In this document: positions 43,869 through 53,259 of the stretch, one piece after another | How positions within the stretch are numbered: the first letter of the stretch is position 1 | Layout: each line of letters opens with the position of its first letter | DNA from: Flavipsychrobacter sp. | GTDB lineage: Bacteria > Bacteroidota > Bacteroidia > Chitinophagales > Chitinophagaceae | Assembly: GCA_016787265.1 (NCBI GenBank) | Contig: JAEUVF010000013.1 | Coordinates: 124,001-188,000, forward strand | Direction: 5' to 3' | DNA length: 64,000 nt | Made by a program: the position numbers and the translations under genes | The notes under the pieces: model-generated | Databases searched by the model: none | The model's input: the letters and a program-made list of their open reading frames with translations, nothing else | What the model was told of the DNA's origin: nothing

Positions 43869-43972
43869 ATTAGCAAAATTTTAAATATTAAAATATTTAT
43901 CATATCTTGATATAACCTTAGGAAAGCGCTCGCTCATCCCTGTAAAACTCCCTTACATTTTTAAACTTTTCT

Positions 43973-46900
43973 ATGAAACTTCTTCCCAAAAAGGGCAGCG
44001 GGACGTTTATTGCCATTAAACGACTTGCTATACTGGTCCTTGCAGTATTAATGGCTTACCAGTCAATTTCCCAGGTAAATAAGTTCCGTTCTGTTCAGTC
44101 GGGCACCTGGACCAGTCTGGCAACCTGGGAGATGTCAACCGATGGCACTAACTGGATTGCTGCTTCCCATTTTCCGGATTATTTGGATGGTGCAATTGTT
44201 ATACGCAATGGACATGAAATTGCGTGGAACAGAATGTTCTCTGAATTGCGAGATGAGAATGGAAATGTTATTTCCGCAGTTGATGATCTCGTTGTGGAAT
44301 CAGGTGCCTTGCTTATTGTGAATACTCCGTATTCAATGATTATTGGACTTCCGGAAACTGAAGGCACAGGAATAACAATTAATGGCACATTGGAACTTAA
44401 TACTGCAAGTATTGAGTGTAATTATCCGCTTATAATAAATGGTGTGTTGAATGTTTCAGCAGGTGGTGTTTCAGGGGGATTGGTTGTGATTAATTCTACG
44501 GGGACGTTAAACGCTACTGGCCCCGGTGGAAAAGGATTTATGTTTATGGAAAACTATGGGACTGTAAATCTTGATCAGGGGCAAGTTTATTTTAGTGGAG
44601 TTCCGGTAAATTATGCAACATGGAATGATAGAACTCCAGATGTAATTTCTTCAGTTAATGGGTTTACCAATAATGGGGTAAATACCAGATTTGGAGGTTC
44701 AAGGTTTTACGAAGGTGTTTATTATAACGGTACAGGAATGTTGTCTGGATTCGGAGATATTGAATTTAGTAATGCTACCACGGTAATAGATAAAATTTCA
44801 CCCGGAGCGCCTTTTGGAATGTTAGAGTTGAAATCCTTACAGCCCATTGCTACAATGGAGTTAAATATTGAATTAAACAATACAGCTGGCGCTGGTATTG
44901 GTCATGATCTTTTGCAATTACGGGGGAGTTTCACATTTAGTGGTACATTGAATGTAACAGAACTGGCAACAATGCCACCAGGGGATTACACCATTGTTGA
45001 AAGTCTGCAGGGTACTTTAAGTGCAAATTTCACCAATACCAACTTACCTCCTGGTTATACCATACAATACAATAGCAATTCCATTGTGTTGGTGAAAGAA
45101 GAGATTGTACCTGCCGGGCATTTTCGTACTTCCCAATCAGGTAACTGGACTGATCCCTCTAGCTGGGAATTTTCAACTGACAGTATCGCCTGGATAACGG
45201 CTTCCAGATTCCCGGACCATAAGGATGAAAGTATTCGTATACTTAACGGGCACACAATTGCATGGAACAGAATTTATTCGGATGCACGAAATGAATTGGG
45301 TGAAGTGGTTTCAGCAGTTGATGATCTTATTGTTGACAATGGAGCAACATTAACAGTTAATTCATCTTATTATTTGCTGATAGGTTTACCCGAAGAAGAT
45401 GGTAATGGAATTACTATCAATGGTTCGCTGGTAATAAATGGCGGCAGTATTGAATGTAATTATCCTTTAATAATTAATGGCCTGGCTTCAGTTACAGAGG
45501 GAGGAGTATCCGGAAGCCCCATAGTAATTAACAGTTCCGGAGTCCTTACAGCATCCGGACCGGCTGCAAAAGGATTTATGGGCATGCAAAATTACGGTAC
45601 TGTTAATCTGGATGAAGGAGATTTCCATTTTAGCGCAGCTCCTGCCAATTATGGTAGTTGGAATGATCGGACAACAGGCTCATTTTTTTCCATAAATGGG
45701 TTTACCAATAATGGAATCTATTTCAGAAATGGTGGAACCAGAGTATTCGATGCAGTCCATTTTTCCGGTACAGGTACAGTTAGTGGTTTTGGTTTTGTGG
45801 AATTTCTTAATGGTTCAACCAATGTGCCTAAAATAAGTCCGGGTGCTGGTACCACTTCTTTTGATACCCTGGTTCTTAAAACACTTAAGCCTATTACCAT
45901 TTCGGAGTTGACTATTGAATTGCAGAGTTACGAAGGACCAGGCAAAGGTCATGACCTCCTGCAATTACGTGGAAATTATACGTTAAGTGGCACACTGAAT
46001 GTTACTGAGTATTCGGCAATGGCGAATGGATATTATACAATCATTGAGAGTTTAGCAGGGTCCCTGACTGGAACTTTTAGTACTGCTAATCTGCCTCCAG
46101 GATATTCGGTTAGGTATGGAGGCAATACTGTATTTCTTTATAAGGAAGTGGTTTTAACTCCAGGTTATTTTCGTTCTGCACAATCAGGTGACTGGTCCGC
46201 AATTACTTCCTGGGAATTTTCAGAAGACAATAGCAGTTGGTCTGCTGCAACCAGAATACCAGGTATTATTGACCATGATATAAGAATTCTGGATGGGCAT
46301 ACCATTAACTGGGATTTTGAATATAGTGGTGATTATCCGGTTTATGAACCTTATCCGGGTATGGTTAAGTCTTTGACAGTGGAAATAGGAGGAACGCTAT
46401 TATTGGATAAACCCAATAGCTACCTATCTAATGGTCAATTTTTGGGTTATGGTGGAACACTGACCATTAATGGACGATTGATAATGAATGGAGGAGTAAT
46501 CGAAAATAACGGCTATATTTTTATAAATGGCATTTTCGATATGCAGGGAGGTGATATTTCAAATTATTCAAATTTCTTTACTGTTAATACAGGAGGAGTC
46601 CTGAATATGTTCGGTTCTGGAGTAAAGAAATTTAATCAATTTGAGAACTATGGCACCGTTAACCATGATGGAGGTGATTTTACAGTAATTAATGCAGTGT
46701 TAAGGAACTATGGAACCTGGAATGATCGTAATTCAGATGATTGGATGGTAGTTGAAGGTTTTGTAAATGATGGATTATACAATAAGTATGGAGGTAGCAG
46801 GACATTCACCGGTCTGTCCATCTCGGGAAATGGCTCGTTTCGTGGTTATGGCATAATTCAGTCCAATGGGATATCCGATGATTTTAATAAAATACAGCCG

Positions 46901-49228
46901 GGGGATTCCCTGGGAACCCTTGAGATAATAGTTTATGGAGGTACTGTAAGGTTAGATGATCTTCAAATTCAATTAGGGAATATAGCTGGTCCGGGAATCG
47001 GACATGATCTTTTAAACCTGAGAGGTGATTATGTGTTGGCAGGTAACCTGGACGTGATTGAACTTTCGTCTATACCTACCGGTGAATACCTGATCATTCA
47101 AAGCCTGGAAGGTACGCTGACTGGCAGTTTCAATACAACGAATCTGCCCGCAGGATATAGCGTACAATACAATCCGAATGCTGTTGTTCTGCTGAAATCG
47201 AATCCTGCCCTGTTCCGAAATATTACCATAAATAACGCCGGAACAGTAACCGAAGGTGCATCCGGACAAAAAGAAATGTTATTCGTAGTTCGATTAAATG
47301 CCGCTTCTACTGCAACAATCGAAGTTCAGTATTCAACTATCGACAGTACTGCACTTGAAAGTTCAGATTATTTAAATACTTCCGGCACCCTGACATTTGA
47401 ACCCGGACGTTTACGTGATACCATTCGGGTGCCCGTTCTTGGAGACAAGATTGTAGAAGCAGATGAGTTTATTGCAGTTCAGCTCTCAAGCCCGGTTAAT
47501 GGAAATATAATCGACGGAAATGCCTACGGTATGATTCGCAATGATGATTCCTACCCGGCAATAATTATTGCGAATACAAGTATTCGGGAAGGGGATTATT
47601 CGGATTCTATCCTTCAGGTTAAAGTCAGGTTAAGTGCTTCCTATCCGGAAGCGGTTAGTCTGCAATATCAAACCAGGGATAGTACAGCCAGCTCCGGTGA
47701 TGACTATCTGAGCACAACCGGGACAATACTATTTTCACCAGGGGATACGCTCGCGTACATACCGGTATTGATAAAAGCTGACCGCATTGATGAGCCTAAT
47801 GAAATTCTTTTGATTGATCTGACAGATCCAGTCAATGCACGTTTGAATAATCCAACAGGTAGGCTTACTATCACAGATAATGACCAATTGCCCAGAGTTA
47901 TTAGTACGAATATAAATATACCGGAAGGTAACACGAATGACTATCAGCCAGTCAGCATAACAGTACGATTAAGTCGCGCTTATCCCTTGCCCGTAACGGT
48001 CAGGTACACAACGATAGACAGTAGTGCAACAAATGGAACTGATTATCAGGCAGTCACAGGAATACTTACGTTTAATCCGGAGGATACACTCGAAACATTT
48101 AGCCTGCCCGTTTTTGGCGATGGTATAGTGGAAGGAAATGAGCAGATTAAACTTATTCTTGATTTGCCAACCAATGCAACAGTCACAAATACCATTTACA
48201 GAATCAATATTACCAACGATGATAGTTACCCAACAATCAATGCTATTGCTGCCAATGTAACAGAAGGTGATGCCGGTGCAGTAGAAATGACAATGAAGCT
48301 TCGGATTAGTAAGCGTTATCCAGAGGATATTTCTGTTCAGGTGAACAGCAGTAATCTTACAGCCCTGAGTGGAATTGACTTTGAAAGCTTTAGTCAGCAG
48401 GTAGTATTTCCAGGAAATGGGGATACCATTCAGACAATAACGTTGCTAATCCTTCCTGATGAGCTGGATGAACTAAACGAAACATTCAGAATACAACTCA
48501 CAGATGCTGTAAATGCCAGGATATCCGGAACCGGCACAGTCAATGCGACGATCGTAGATAATGATCCTGTTCCGGCAATTCGGATTTTTGATTCCGCCGC
48601 CTATGAAGGAACGGGTGCTCTTTCTCTCAGGATTTCATTAAGTAGCGCAAGTGCTAAAACAGTAAGTGTTACTTATCGCACAACTACCGGAACTGCAACT
48701 GCAGGAACTGATTATGAAACAAATACAGGCACGATAGTTTCCTTTATACCTGGTGAAACGGAAAAATGGGTATCCATACCAATCGTGAATGATGGGTTGC
48801 CGGAACCTTCAGAAACTATCGTTGTTCAGTTAGGTAGTGCAGTAAATGGAACCGTTTCAGCTTCCCTGGGTGGCGATGCCTCTGCTATTGCCACTATTCT
48901 TGACGGATTAGAAAATACTGGGTCCTATAAAGGTTCGCTACAGCGTATAATGGAGGAGGATGTTAATAATGATGCAAGTGCAGTTTCCGTTCGGGTGTGG
49001 CCAAATCCAAGTAGCCAGTTATTTCTGCTGGAAATTATTAACAGCAAAGCAGAACCTGTTCACATTCAGATTTTTGATCTGACGGGTAAGGTTTTGGAAG
49101 GACATACTATTACTGGTGGTAAGTCGTCGCAGATAAGAGTTGGAAATAACTGGAGACCCGGCGTATATATACTGTCGGTGCGGCAAAATGGTATTTTACG
49201 AACCATGAAACTGATAAAAACTAACTAA
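43973..49228 (+). CDS. Giant secreted protein: triple beta-repeat, five Calx-beta domains, T9SS sorting domain
   Basis: 1751 residues. The signal peptide is about 1-34 (ending VLMAYQSISQ). Three homologous blocks follow at 38-383, 384-732 and 733 to about 1080, each beginning with a pattern like FRSVQSGTWTSLATWEMSTD and built of short beta-strands. Next come five Calx-beta domains (about 1084-1660), each with an EGxxxxLxxxVRLS-like start and ending NDD or DND. The end is a type A T9SS sorting domain (from about 1672, SVRVWPNPSSQLFLLEI to GVYILSVRQNGILRTMKLIK). It should be exported through T9SS and attached or released at the surface, perhaps as a Ca-stabilised adhesin. AT-rich in its first half. 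Confidence 0.88.
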   Translation: MKLLPKKGSGTFIAIKRLAILVLAVLMAYQSISQVNKFRSVQSGTWTSLATWEMSTDGTNWIAASHFPDYLDGAIVIRNGHEIAWNRMFSELRDENGNVISAVDDLVVESGALLIVNTPYSMIIGLPETEGTGITINGTLELNTASIECNYPLIINGVLNVSAGGVSGGLVVINSTGTLNATGPGGKGFMFMENYGTVNLDQGQVYFSGVPVNYATWNDRTPDVISSVNGFTNNGVNTRFGGSRFYEGVYYNGTGMLSGFGDIEFSNATTVIDKISPGAPFGMLELKSLQPIATMELNIELNNTAGAGIGHDLLQLRGSFTFSGTLNVTELATMPPGDYTIVESLQGTLSANFTNTNLPPGYTIQYNSNSIVLVKEEIVPAGHFRTSQSGNWTDPSSWEFSTDSIAWITASRFPDHKDESIRILNGHTIAWNRIYSDARNELGEVVSAVDDLIVDNGATLTVNSSYYLLIGLPEEDGNGITINGSLVINGGSIECNYPLIINGLASVTEGGVSGSPIVINSSGVLTASGPAAKGFMGMQNYGTVNLDEGDFHFSAAPANYGSWNDRTTGSFFSINGFTNNGIYFRNGGTRVFDAVHFSGTGTVSGFGFVEFLNGSTNVPKISPGAGTTSFDTLVLKTLKPITISELTIELQSYEGPGKGHDLLQLRGNYTLSGTLNVTEYSAMANGYYTIIESLAGSLTGTFSTANLPPGYSVRYGGNTVFLYKEVVLTPGYFRSAQSGDWSAITSWEFSEDNSSWSAATRIPGIIDHDIRILDGHTINWDFEYSGDYPVYEPYPGMVKSLTVEIGGTLLLDKPNSYLSNGQFLGYGGTLTINGRLIMNGGVIENNGYIFINGIFDMQGGDISNYSNFFTVNTGGVLNMFGSGVKKFNQFENYGTVNHDGGDFTVINAVLRNYGTWNDRNSDDWMVVEGFVNDGLYNKYGGSRTFTGLSISGNGSFRGYGIIQSNGISDDFNKIQPGDSLGTLEIIVYGGTVRLDDLQIQLGNIAGPGIGHDLLNLRGDYVLAGNLDVIELSSIPTGEYLIIQSLEGTLTGSFNTTNLPAGYSVQYNPNAVVLLKSNPALFRNITINNAGTVTEGASGQKEMLFVVRLNAASTATIEVQYSTIDSTALESSDYLNTSGTLTFEPGRLRDTIRVPVLGDKIVEADEFIAVQLSSPVNGNIIDGNAYGMIRNDDSYPAIIIANTSIREGDYSDSILQVKVRLSASYPEAVSLQYQTRDSTASSGDDYLSTTGTILFSPGDTLAYIPVLIKADRIDEPNEILLIDLTDPVNARLNNPTGRLTITDNDQLPRVISTNINIPEGNTNDYQPVSITVRLSRAYPLPVTVRYTTIDSSATNGTDYQAVTGILTFNPEDTLETFSLPVFGDGIVEGNEQIKLILDLPTNATVTNTIYRINITNDDSYPTINAIAANVTEGDAGAVEMTMKLRISKRYPEDISVQVNSSNLTALSGIDFESFSQQVVFPGNGDTIQTITLLILPDELDELNETFRIQLTDAVNARISGTGTVNATIVDNDPVPAIRIFDSAAYEGTGALSLRISLSSASAKTVSVTYRTTTGTATAGTDYETNTGTIVSFIPGETEKWVSIPIVNDGLPEPSETIVVQLGSAVNGTVSASLGGDASAIATILDGLENTGSYKGSLQRIMEEDVNNDASAVSVRVWPNPSSQLFLLEIINSKAEPVHIQIFDLTGKVLEGHTITGGKSSQIRVGNNWRPGVYILSVRQNGILRTMKLIKTN
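44084..47206 (+). repeat. Three tandem homologous repeats of about 1.04 kb inside the giant gene
   Basis: Repeats start near 44084, 45122 and 46169 and share the FRxxQSGxW/TxWEFS opening plus, near their ends, matched phrases of the form GTLNVTE...YTIVESL...NLPPGY. The copies have diverged at the DNA level but keep the protein pattern, which points to ancient duplication. Confidence 0.8.
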
Positions 49229-49243
49229 ACAAAAGTAGTGTAG

Positions 49244-49993
49244 TCATCTGCACTCATGTTCCATAAATGCTTCTGAACTGGCATTAAAACTATCGAGGAT
49301 TCGGGTGCGTTTGCTTATATACCCTTTTTCATCCAACTCGTATGTGTAACGGGAATCTATTCCGGTACCCCTTTCAAAACGGATCGATTTGAGCAGACTT
49401 TTACTGGGTTTGCCCAACCAGGGATAATAAACCGCATTTCCAACAAAATATGCGGTATGCAGATAAGTCCAGAATTTTACGTCTTCGGGATAATATTCCA
49501 ACCGGTTGACAGCAACAATGGTATCATACCGTATTTCAAATTCCGTTAAATTCCCGTTGGTGTAGGAGAGGGTATAATCCGCAATGCCAGATTTTGTAGA
49601 GTCTCTCATTGTTGCCAGATACTTATCTGGTGTATAGGTGAAATATCTTTTTGTATTGAGGGTACCATCCAGGTAAATTTCGCAGGACGCTGCCAATGCT
49701 TCATTGTTCAGGTAAAATACTACGTACCATTCCTTTCCCCCGGGAGTATAGGAAATGGTAATTTTATCCGATTGATAAGAAATACTATCATCTCTTCCCA
49801 TAGGCCGGTCTACAAAAATCAATCGATTCAATTCATCAAAATGATAGGTAAGTGCATAGACGGTACTGTCTGAAATCACACTTTCTTTTGTATGGTAGCA
49901 GGTTTTTTCTCTATTAATTGATGTTTCTTTCTGGCAACTCTGCAGGATGATTAAAAGTGATAGAATAGCGACATAATATAACTTCTTATTCAT
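49244..49993 (-). CDS. Exported lipoprotein of unknown function
   Basis: 249 residues. The lipobox is ILQSC (Cys20) followed by QKE, a charged start that suits a surface-exposed lipoprotein in Bacteroidota. The rest is beta-rich with Tyr/Thr-rich strands (YALTYHFDELNRLIFVDRPM, TLSYTNGNLTEFEIRYD) that recall DUF4595/YD-repeat-like proteins, but I do not assign a family firmly. The C-terminal RYTYELDEKGYISKRT resembles one such repeat. Convergent with the giant protein gene and followed by the VIT1-type gene on the same strand. Confidence 0.72.
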   Translation of the reverse strand: MNKKLYYVAILSLLIILQSCQKETSINREKTCYHTKESVISDSTVYALTYHFDELNRLIFVDRPMGRDDSISYQSDKITISYTPGGKEWYVVFYLNNEALAASCEIYLDGTLNTKRYFTYTPDKYLATMRDSTKSGIADYTLSYTNGNLTEFEIRYDTIVAVNRLEYYPEDVKFWTYLHTAYFVGNAVYYPWLGKPSKSLLKSIRFERGTGIDSRYTYELDEKGYISKRTRILDSFNASSEAFMEHECR

Positions 49994-50021
49994 TGGATAG
50001 GGTTTCTTTTCAATTAACGAT

Positions 50022-50723
50022 CTACACTTTCACTCCAAACAGATAACCAACCACTGCTGATAAAACCATCGCAATAGTTCCCCAGATAACAATCCGAAGG
50101 ATCGCTTTACCGATGCTTGATCCGCCTGTTTTTGCGGATACAGCTCCAAGGATAATCAGAGAAAGCATCGTAAATCCATAAAGGTAATATTCCATGTTGG
50201 AGACCGGAGCAAAGAGTGTTACCAATAGTGGCAGGATACCTCCCGCAGTAAACGCAGCGCCTGAGGCGAAGGCTGCCTGGATGGGTTTGGCCTGGCTGAT
50301 TTCATTGATGCCTAACTCATCCCGGATATGTGCCCCCAACGCATCCGCTGCTGTTAACTCTTTCGCAACTTGTAAGGCTGTTTCTTTTTTCAATCCACGC
50401 TTTTCATAGATCTGGGCCAGAATGGATAATTCGGTTTCGGGCATTTGCTCCAATTCGAGTTTTTCCCGTTCGATATCTGCTTTTTCAATATCGGTTTGTG
50501 AACTGACAGAAACATATTCCCCGGCTGCCATTGATAATGCACCTGCTACTAGTCCGGCTATGGTGGCCAGGAGAATTGGATCTCTTTCTGTGCTGGCTGT
50601 TGCTACACCTATGGCCAGACTTGAGATGGAAATAATGCCATCATTTGCACCCAATACTGCAGCCCTGAGCCAATTGCTGCGATGGATAAAGTGGCTATCC
50701 AGGTAGTTGTCGATGGTAATCAT
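50022..50723 (-). CDS. VIT1/CCC1-family Fe/Mn transporter
   Basis: 233 residues from the ATG at 50723 (MITIDNYLDSHFIHRSNW); an upstream in-frame ATG at 50756 is less likely. Features: RSNWLRAAVLGANDGIISI (conserved N-terminal helix with the metal-path Asp), GLVAGALSMAAGEYVSVSSQ (TM2 signature), a charged cytoplasmic metal-binding segment with Glu-rich DIEREKLELEQMPETE, and three C-terminal helices. The family moves Fe2+ or Mn2+ out of the cytosol in exchange for protons. It may complement the metal-efflux block at 5.4-13.8 kb, but no direct link is seen. Confidence 0.9.
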   Translation of the reverse strand: MITIDNYLDSHFIHRSNWLRAAVLGANDGIISISSLAIGVATASTERDPILLATIAGLVAGALSMAAGEYVSVSSQTDIEKADIEREKLELEQMPETELSILAQIYEKRGLKKETALQVAKELTAADALGAHIRDELGINEISQAKPIQAAFASGAAFTAGGILPLLVTLFAPVSNMEYYLYGFTMLSLIILGAVSAKTGGSSIGKAILRIVIWGTIAMVLSAVVGYLFGVKV

Positions 50724-50777
50724 ATTTCTGGAGAAGTTTGAACTGTTAATGTACATAATTTATGGAAGTCTGCGCAA

Positions 50778-50805
50778 TCCGTCGGCTCTAATTGCATTCC
50801 GTCGG
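50778..50805. promoter_or_regulatory. Two direct repeats TCCGTCGG, 20 bp apart
   Basis: TCCGTCGG at 50778-50785 and 50798-50805, a spacing of two helical turns, lie in the divergent region between the VIT1-type gene and the lipoprotein gene at 50848. This could be a tandem operator. Confidence 0.35.
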
Positions 50806-50847
50806 ATTTACAACAAAGGCAGGTTTTTCCTGTTGCAATTTGCTCCA

Positions 50848-51849
50848 ATGAAACACCTTATCCCCCTGGTAGTCCTGGGCGCAATAGCTATGTACGCCTG
50901 TACCACCGAAAAAGAAAACGAAGGTCCTGCTAATGAACCGGATCCAGTTGTACTTGAAGAACTCGCATTCAGTGCTTTGCCACAAACTACTGCCAGTTTT
51001 AATCTTTCCGAAAATGCAGATCATGTAAATGTAATGGGTAACCAGCGCAAACCAGTTCCTGCATTCAAATCACTTTCCGTTAAACCAGGCAAAGCGATCG
51101 GTTTTGTAAAAGACAGTTATGGCAGACCAATTGCCGGAGCCCATATTGGTATTCGTTCTTCGGTTGTAGGTGGGGTTTATTCGAATGGTACCGGGGTTAC
51201 CAATGAAAAAGGATATTATGAATTCAGTATCCCCTTCGGTACAGCAGAATTTTTCTCTGCCGCATATACCATTGATTACGGCGCCGGAAGAGCAGCTATT
51301 GGTTTATTTCCTGCAGATTCAACGTTGAATTCTTTTGCTTCCGAAGAAGGAGTAGTAAAAAACTTCGTGTTACTTCCCTATGGCAGAGGGAAAACGGAGG
51401 CAATCAGTGAAAAGCCCTGGTTTGGACGAAACTATTTTGGTGGAAGCATATTCATCAGTTATGATACCAAAGAACCCGGCGATATCTGGGCTCCTGCCGG
51501 TGCACTGCTGGAAGGATCTGAGTTTGAGCTTCGGCTTGAACCCGAAGAATGGCTTTTTCATGCAGCGGAACGTAAAACCATTGTAATTCGAAAGAAAACC
51601 GGCAACCTCAATTTTACGATTGTAAATATTCCTGTTGGTCGCTATAAAATTTCTGCGCGCCTTGTTGGTGGCGGAGACCTTCGCCTGAAGGAGATTGGTC
51701 CTTATGCCAATTCCAATTTTGGCCTTTCACCGAAGCAGGCAGTAGGTTCCACCACAGTCTGGTTTAATCCCGATGGCGCTCAGGCAAGCAGCACCGCCGC
51801 CTATACCGGAAATTGGAGATCCATTGATGTAAAAATTCAAATGCCCTGA
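50848..51849 (+). CDS. Lipoprotein with carboxypeptidase-regulatory-like domain
   Basis: 333 residues from the ATG at 50848 (MKHLIPLVVLGAIAMYAC); upstream in-frame ATGs would add a non-signal stretch. The lipobox is AMYAC (Cys18), followed by TTEKENEGP, a charged start like that used for surface export. Residues 75-180 form a beta-sandwich of the carboxypeptidase-regulatory type (IGFVKDSYGRPIAGAHIGI, TNEKGYYEFSIPFG). The remainder is beta-rich without a recognised domain. It is followed after 1 bp by another lipoprotein with the same ENEGP motif, then by a two-component system. Confidence 0.75.
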   Translation: MKHLIPLVVLGAIAMYACTTEKENEGPANEPDPVVLEELAFSALPQTTASFNLSENADHVNVMGNQRKPVPAFKSLSVKPGKAIGFVKDSYGRPIAGAHIGIRSSVVGGVYSNGTGVTNEKGYYEFSIPFGTAEFFSAAYTIDYGAGRAAIGLFPADSTLNSFASEEGVVKNFVLLPYGRGKTEAISEKPWFGRNYFGGSIFISYDTKEPGDIWAPAGALLEGSEFELRLEPEEWLFHAAERKTIVIRKKTGNLNFTIVNIPVGRYKISARLVGGGDLRLKEIGPYANSNFGLSPKQAVGSTTVWFNPDGAQASSTAAYTGNWRSIDVKIQMP

Positions 51850-51850
51850 T

Positions 51851-53146
51851 ATGAAAACAAGATCCAGGCTTTTATTCCTTTTGATCCTTTCAGCCCTGGT
51901 ACTGATATTCTCGTATGCATCCTGCAATCGCGAAAACGAAGGCCCGGGTGCAATTACGCCTGATCCTCAAATCAGACCCCGTGGAACTGCTGCCGGCAAT
52001 CCGGTCAGCGCTACCATCCCTTCTGCCGGCGGCGAATTAAAATCAGGTGATGGCAAACTCCTCGTAAAACTGCCTGCAGGTGCTGTTTCTGCAGGAACCG
52101 TCATTAGTATCCAACCCATAGAAAATACCCTGCATCCAGGCAGGTTGACTGCTTACCGATTATTGCCGGAGGGACTGTCATTACTTAAACCCGTAGAACT
52201 GATCTATACCTATTCGGATGAAGATATTGGCGGAACCGTGGAAGATGCTCTCTTTCTTGCCTATCAGAAAAATGATGGGGTATGGTCATTTATGACTGAA
52301 ACCAATCTGGATGCAGCCAATCGGAAACTAACGGTTACGACAGACCGATTTGTTGATTGGGCTCCCTTCGCCTTGTTCCGGTTAAATGCAAATCCGGATG
52401 CGGTTAAAGCAGGAGCAGAATCAAAACTAAGCATTGAAATCACGGATTCTTACCTGTTGGCTCCTGAACATAAAGAACGGGCAATTGGTAAGAGCAGACC
52501 GTTGAGTGATAAAAACAAACTATCCAATTGGAAGTTGACCGGACAAGGAAACCTCTCTGTAAGTCAGGATAAATCAGGTGCTACGTTCAAAGCACCAACC
52601 CAGTTTGCAGGTGCCGCAAATGTGACGATTTCAGTCGATTTAAACAGGATTATACCAGAAGATACTCTTCCCAGAATCCGGTTATCCCAACCATTACAGC
52701 TTTACAAAAGAGTACGCTTTTACCAGGAGACTTATTTTATTGCAACAGCCGGCACTGATGAAATAAGTTTTCCCGCTCATTATTTTGTGCATCAGGATGG
52801 CATCCTGTCTGTAGTGGGTGCCCATAAAACCTCCAGTGGTACACCAAGTATATCGCTTATGATGGGGGTTGGAACTGAACTGAAAAGCAGGGTCTATCCC
52901 TGGAACGAGGACCTAAAAGACGGTACCGGGGTGATGGGATATGTACTGACCCTGACGGATGGATATATCTCTACACATGCTTGCGACGATGTAGCATCAC
53001 CTGGTGCTGTAGCAGCAGAAGTGATAGAGGAAGATGGTGTAACCTTTATCCAGGGTGAATTTAATGGCAGGGTGTACAGGAACCGCGATTGTGACGATGA
53101 TTTTTCATTGCCGATTCAGGGCGTTTTCAGGGTCAGGGCAAGATGA
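51851..53146 (+). CDS. Lipoprotein with ZU5-like domain
   Basis: 431 residues. The signal peptide ends in a lipobox SYASC (Cys25), then NRENEGPGAITPDPQ, close to the tail of the upstream lipoprotein. Residues 50-180 resemble the ZU5 fold (VSATIPSAGGELKSGDGKLL, VKLPAGAVSAGTVISIQPIE, FVDWAPFALFRLN), often found in extracellular structural proteins. The C-terminal half (190-430) is beta-rich and unassigned. Co-directional with and 1 bp from the upstream lipoprotein gene, so both are probably one transcript. Confidence 0.72.
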   Translation: MKTRSRLLFLLILSALVLIFSYASCNRENEGPGAITPDPQIRPRGTAAGNPVSATIPSAGGELKSGDGKLLVKLPAGAVSAGTVISIQPIENTLHPGRLTAYRLLPEGLSLLKPVELIYTYSDEDIGGTVEDALFLAYQKNDGVWSFMTETNLDAANRKLTVTTDRFVDWAPFALFRLNANPDAVKAGAESKLSIEITDSYLLAPEHKERAIGKSRPLSDKNKLSNWKLTGQGNLSVSQDKSGATFKAPTQFAGAANVTISVDLNRIIPEDTLPRIRLSQPLQLYKRVRFYQETYFIATAGTDEISFPAHYFVHQDGILSVVGAHKTSSGTPSISLMMGVGTELKSRVYPWNEDLKDGTGVMGYVLTLTDGYISTHACDDVASPGAVAAEVIEEDGVTFIQGEFNGRVYRNRDCDDDFSLPIQGVFRVRAR

Positions 53147-53259
53147 TCTCAGGATAAGTTGGTCGACTCCAGGAGCCATTGGTAGGCAGAATCCACCGTT
53201 CATCGGACAATGGATAGGTGCTCCCGGCCCATTGCATATTTTAGTGCTGAAGGAGTCGT

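Noticed and set aside
43638..43910. 90-codon forward ORF across tRNA-Leu and its terminator
   Set aside because: It translates a tRNA and a hairpin; not a protein gene.
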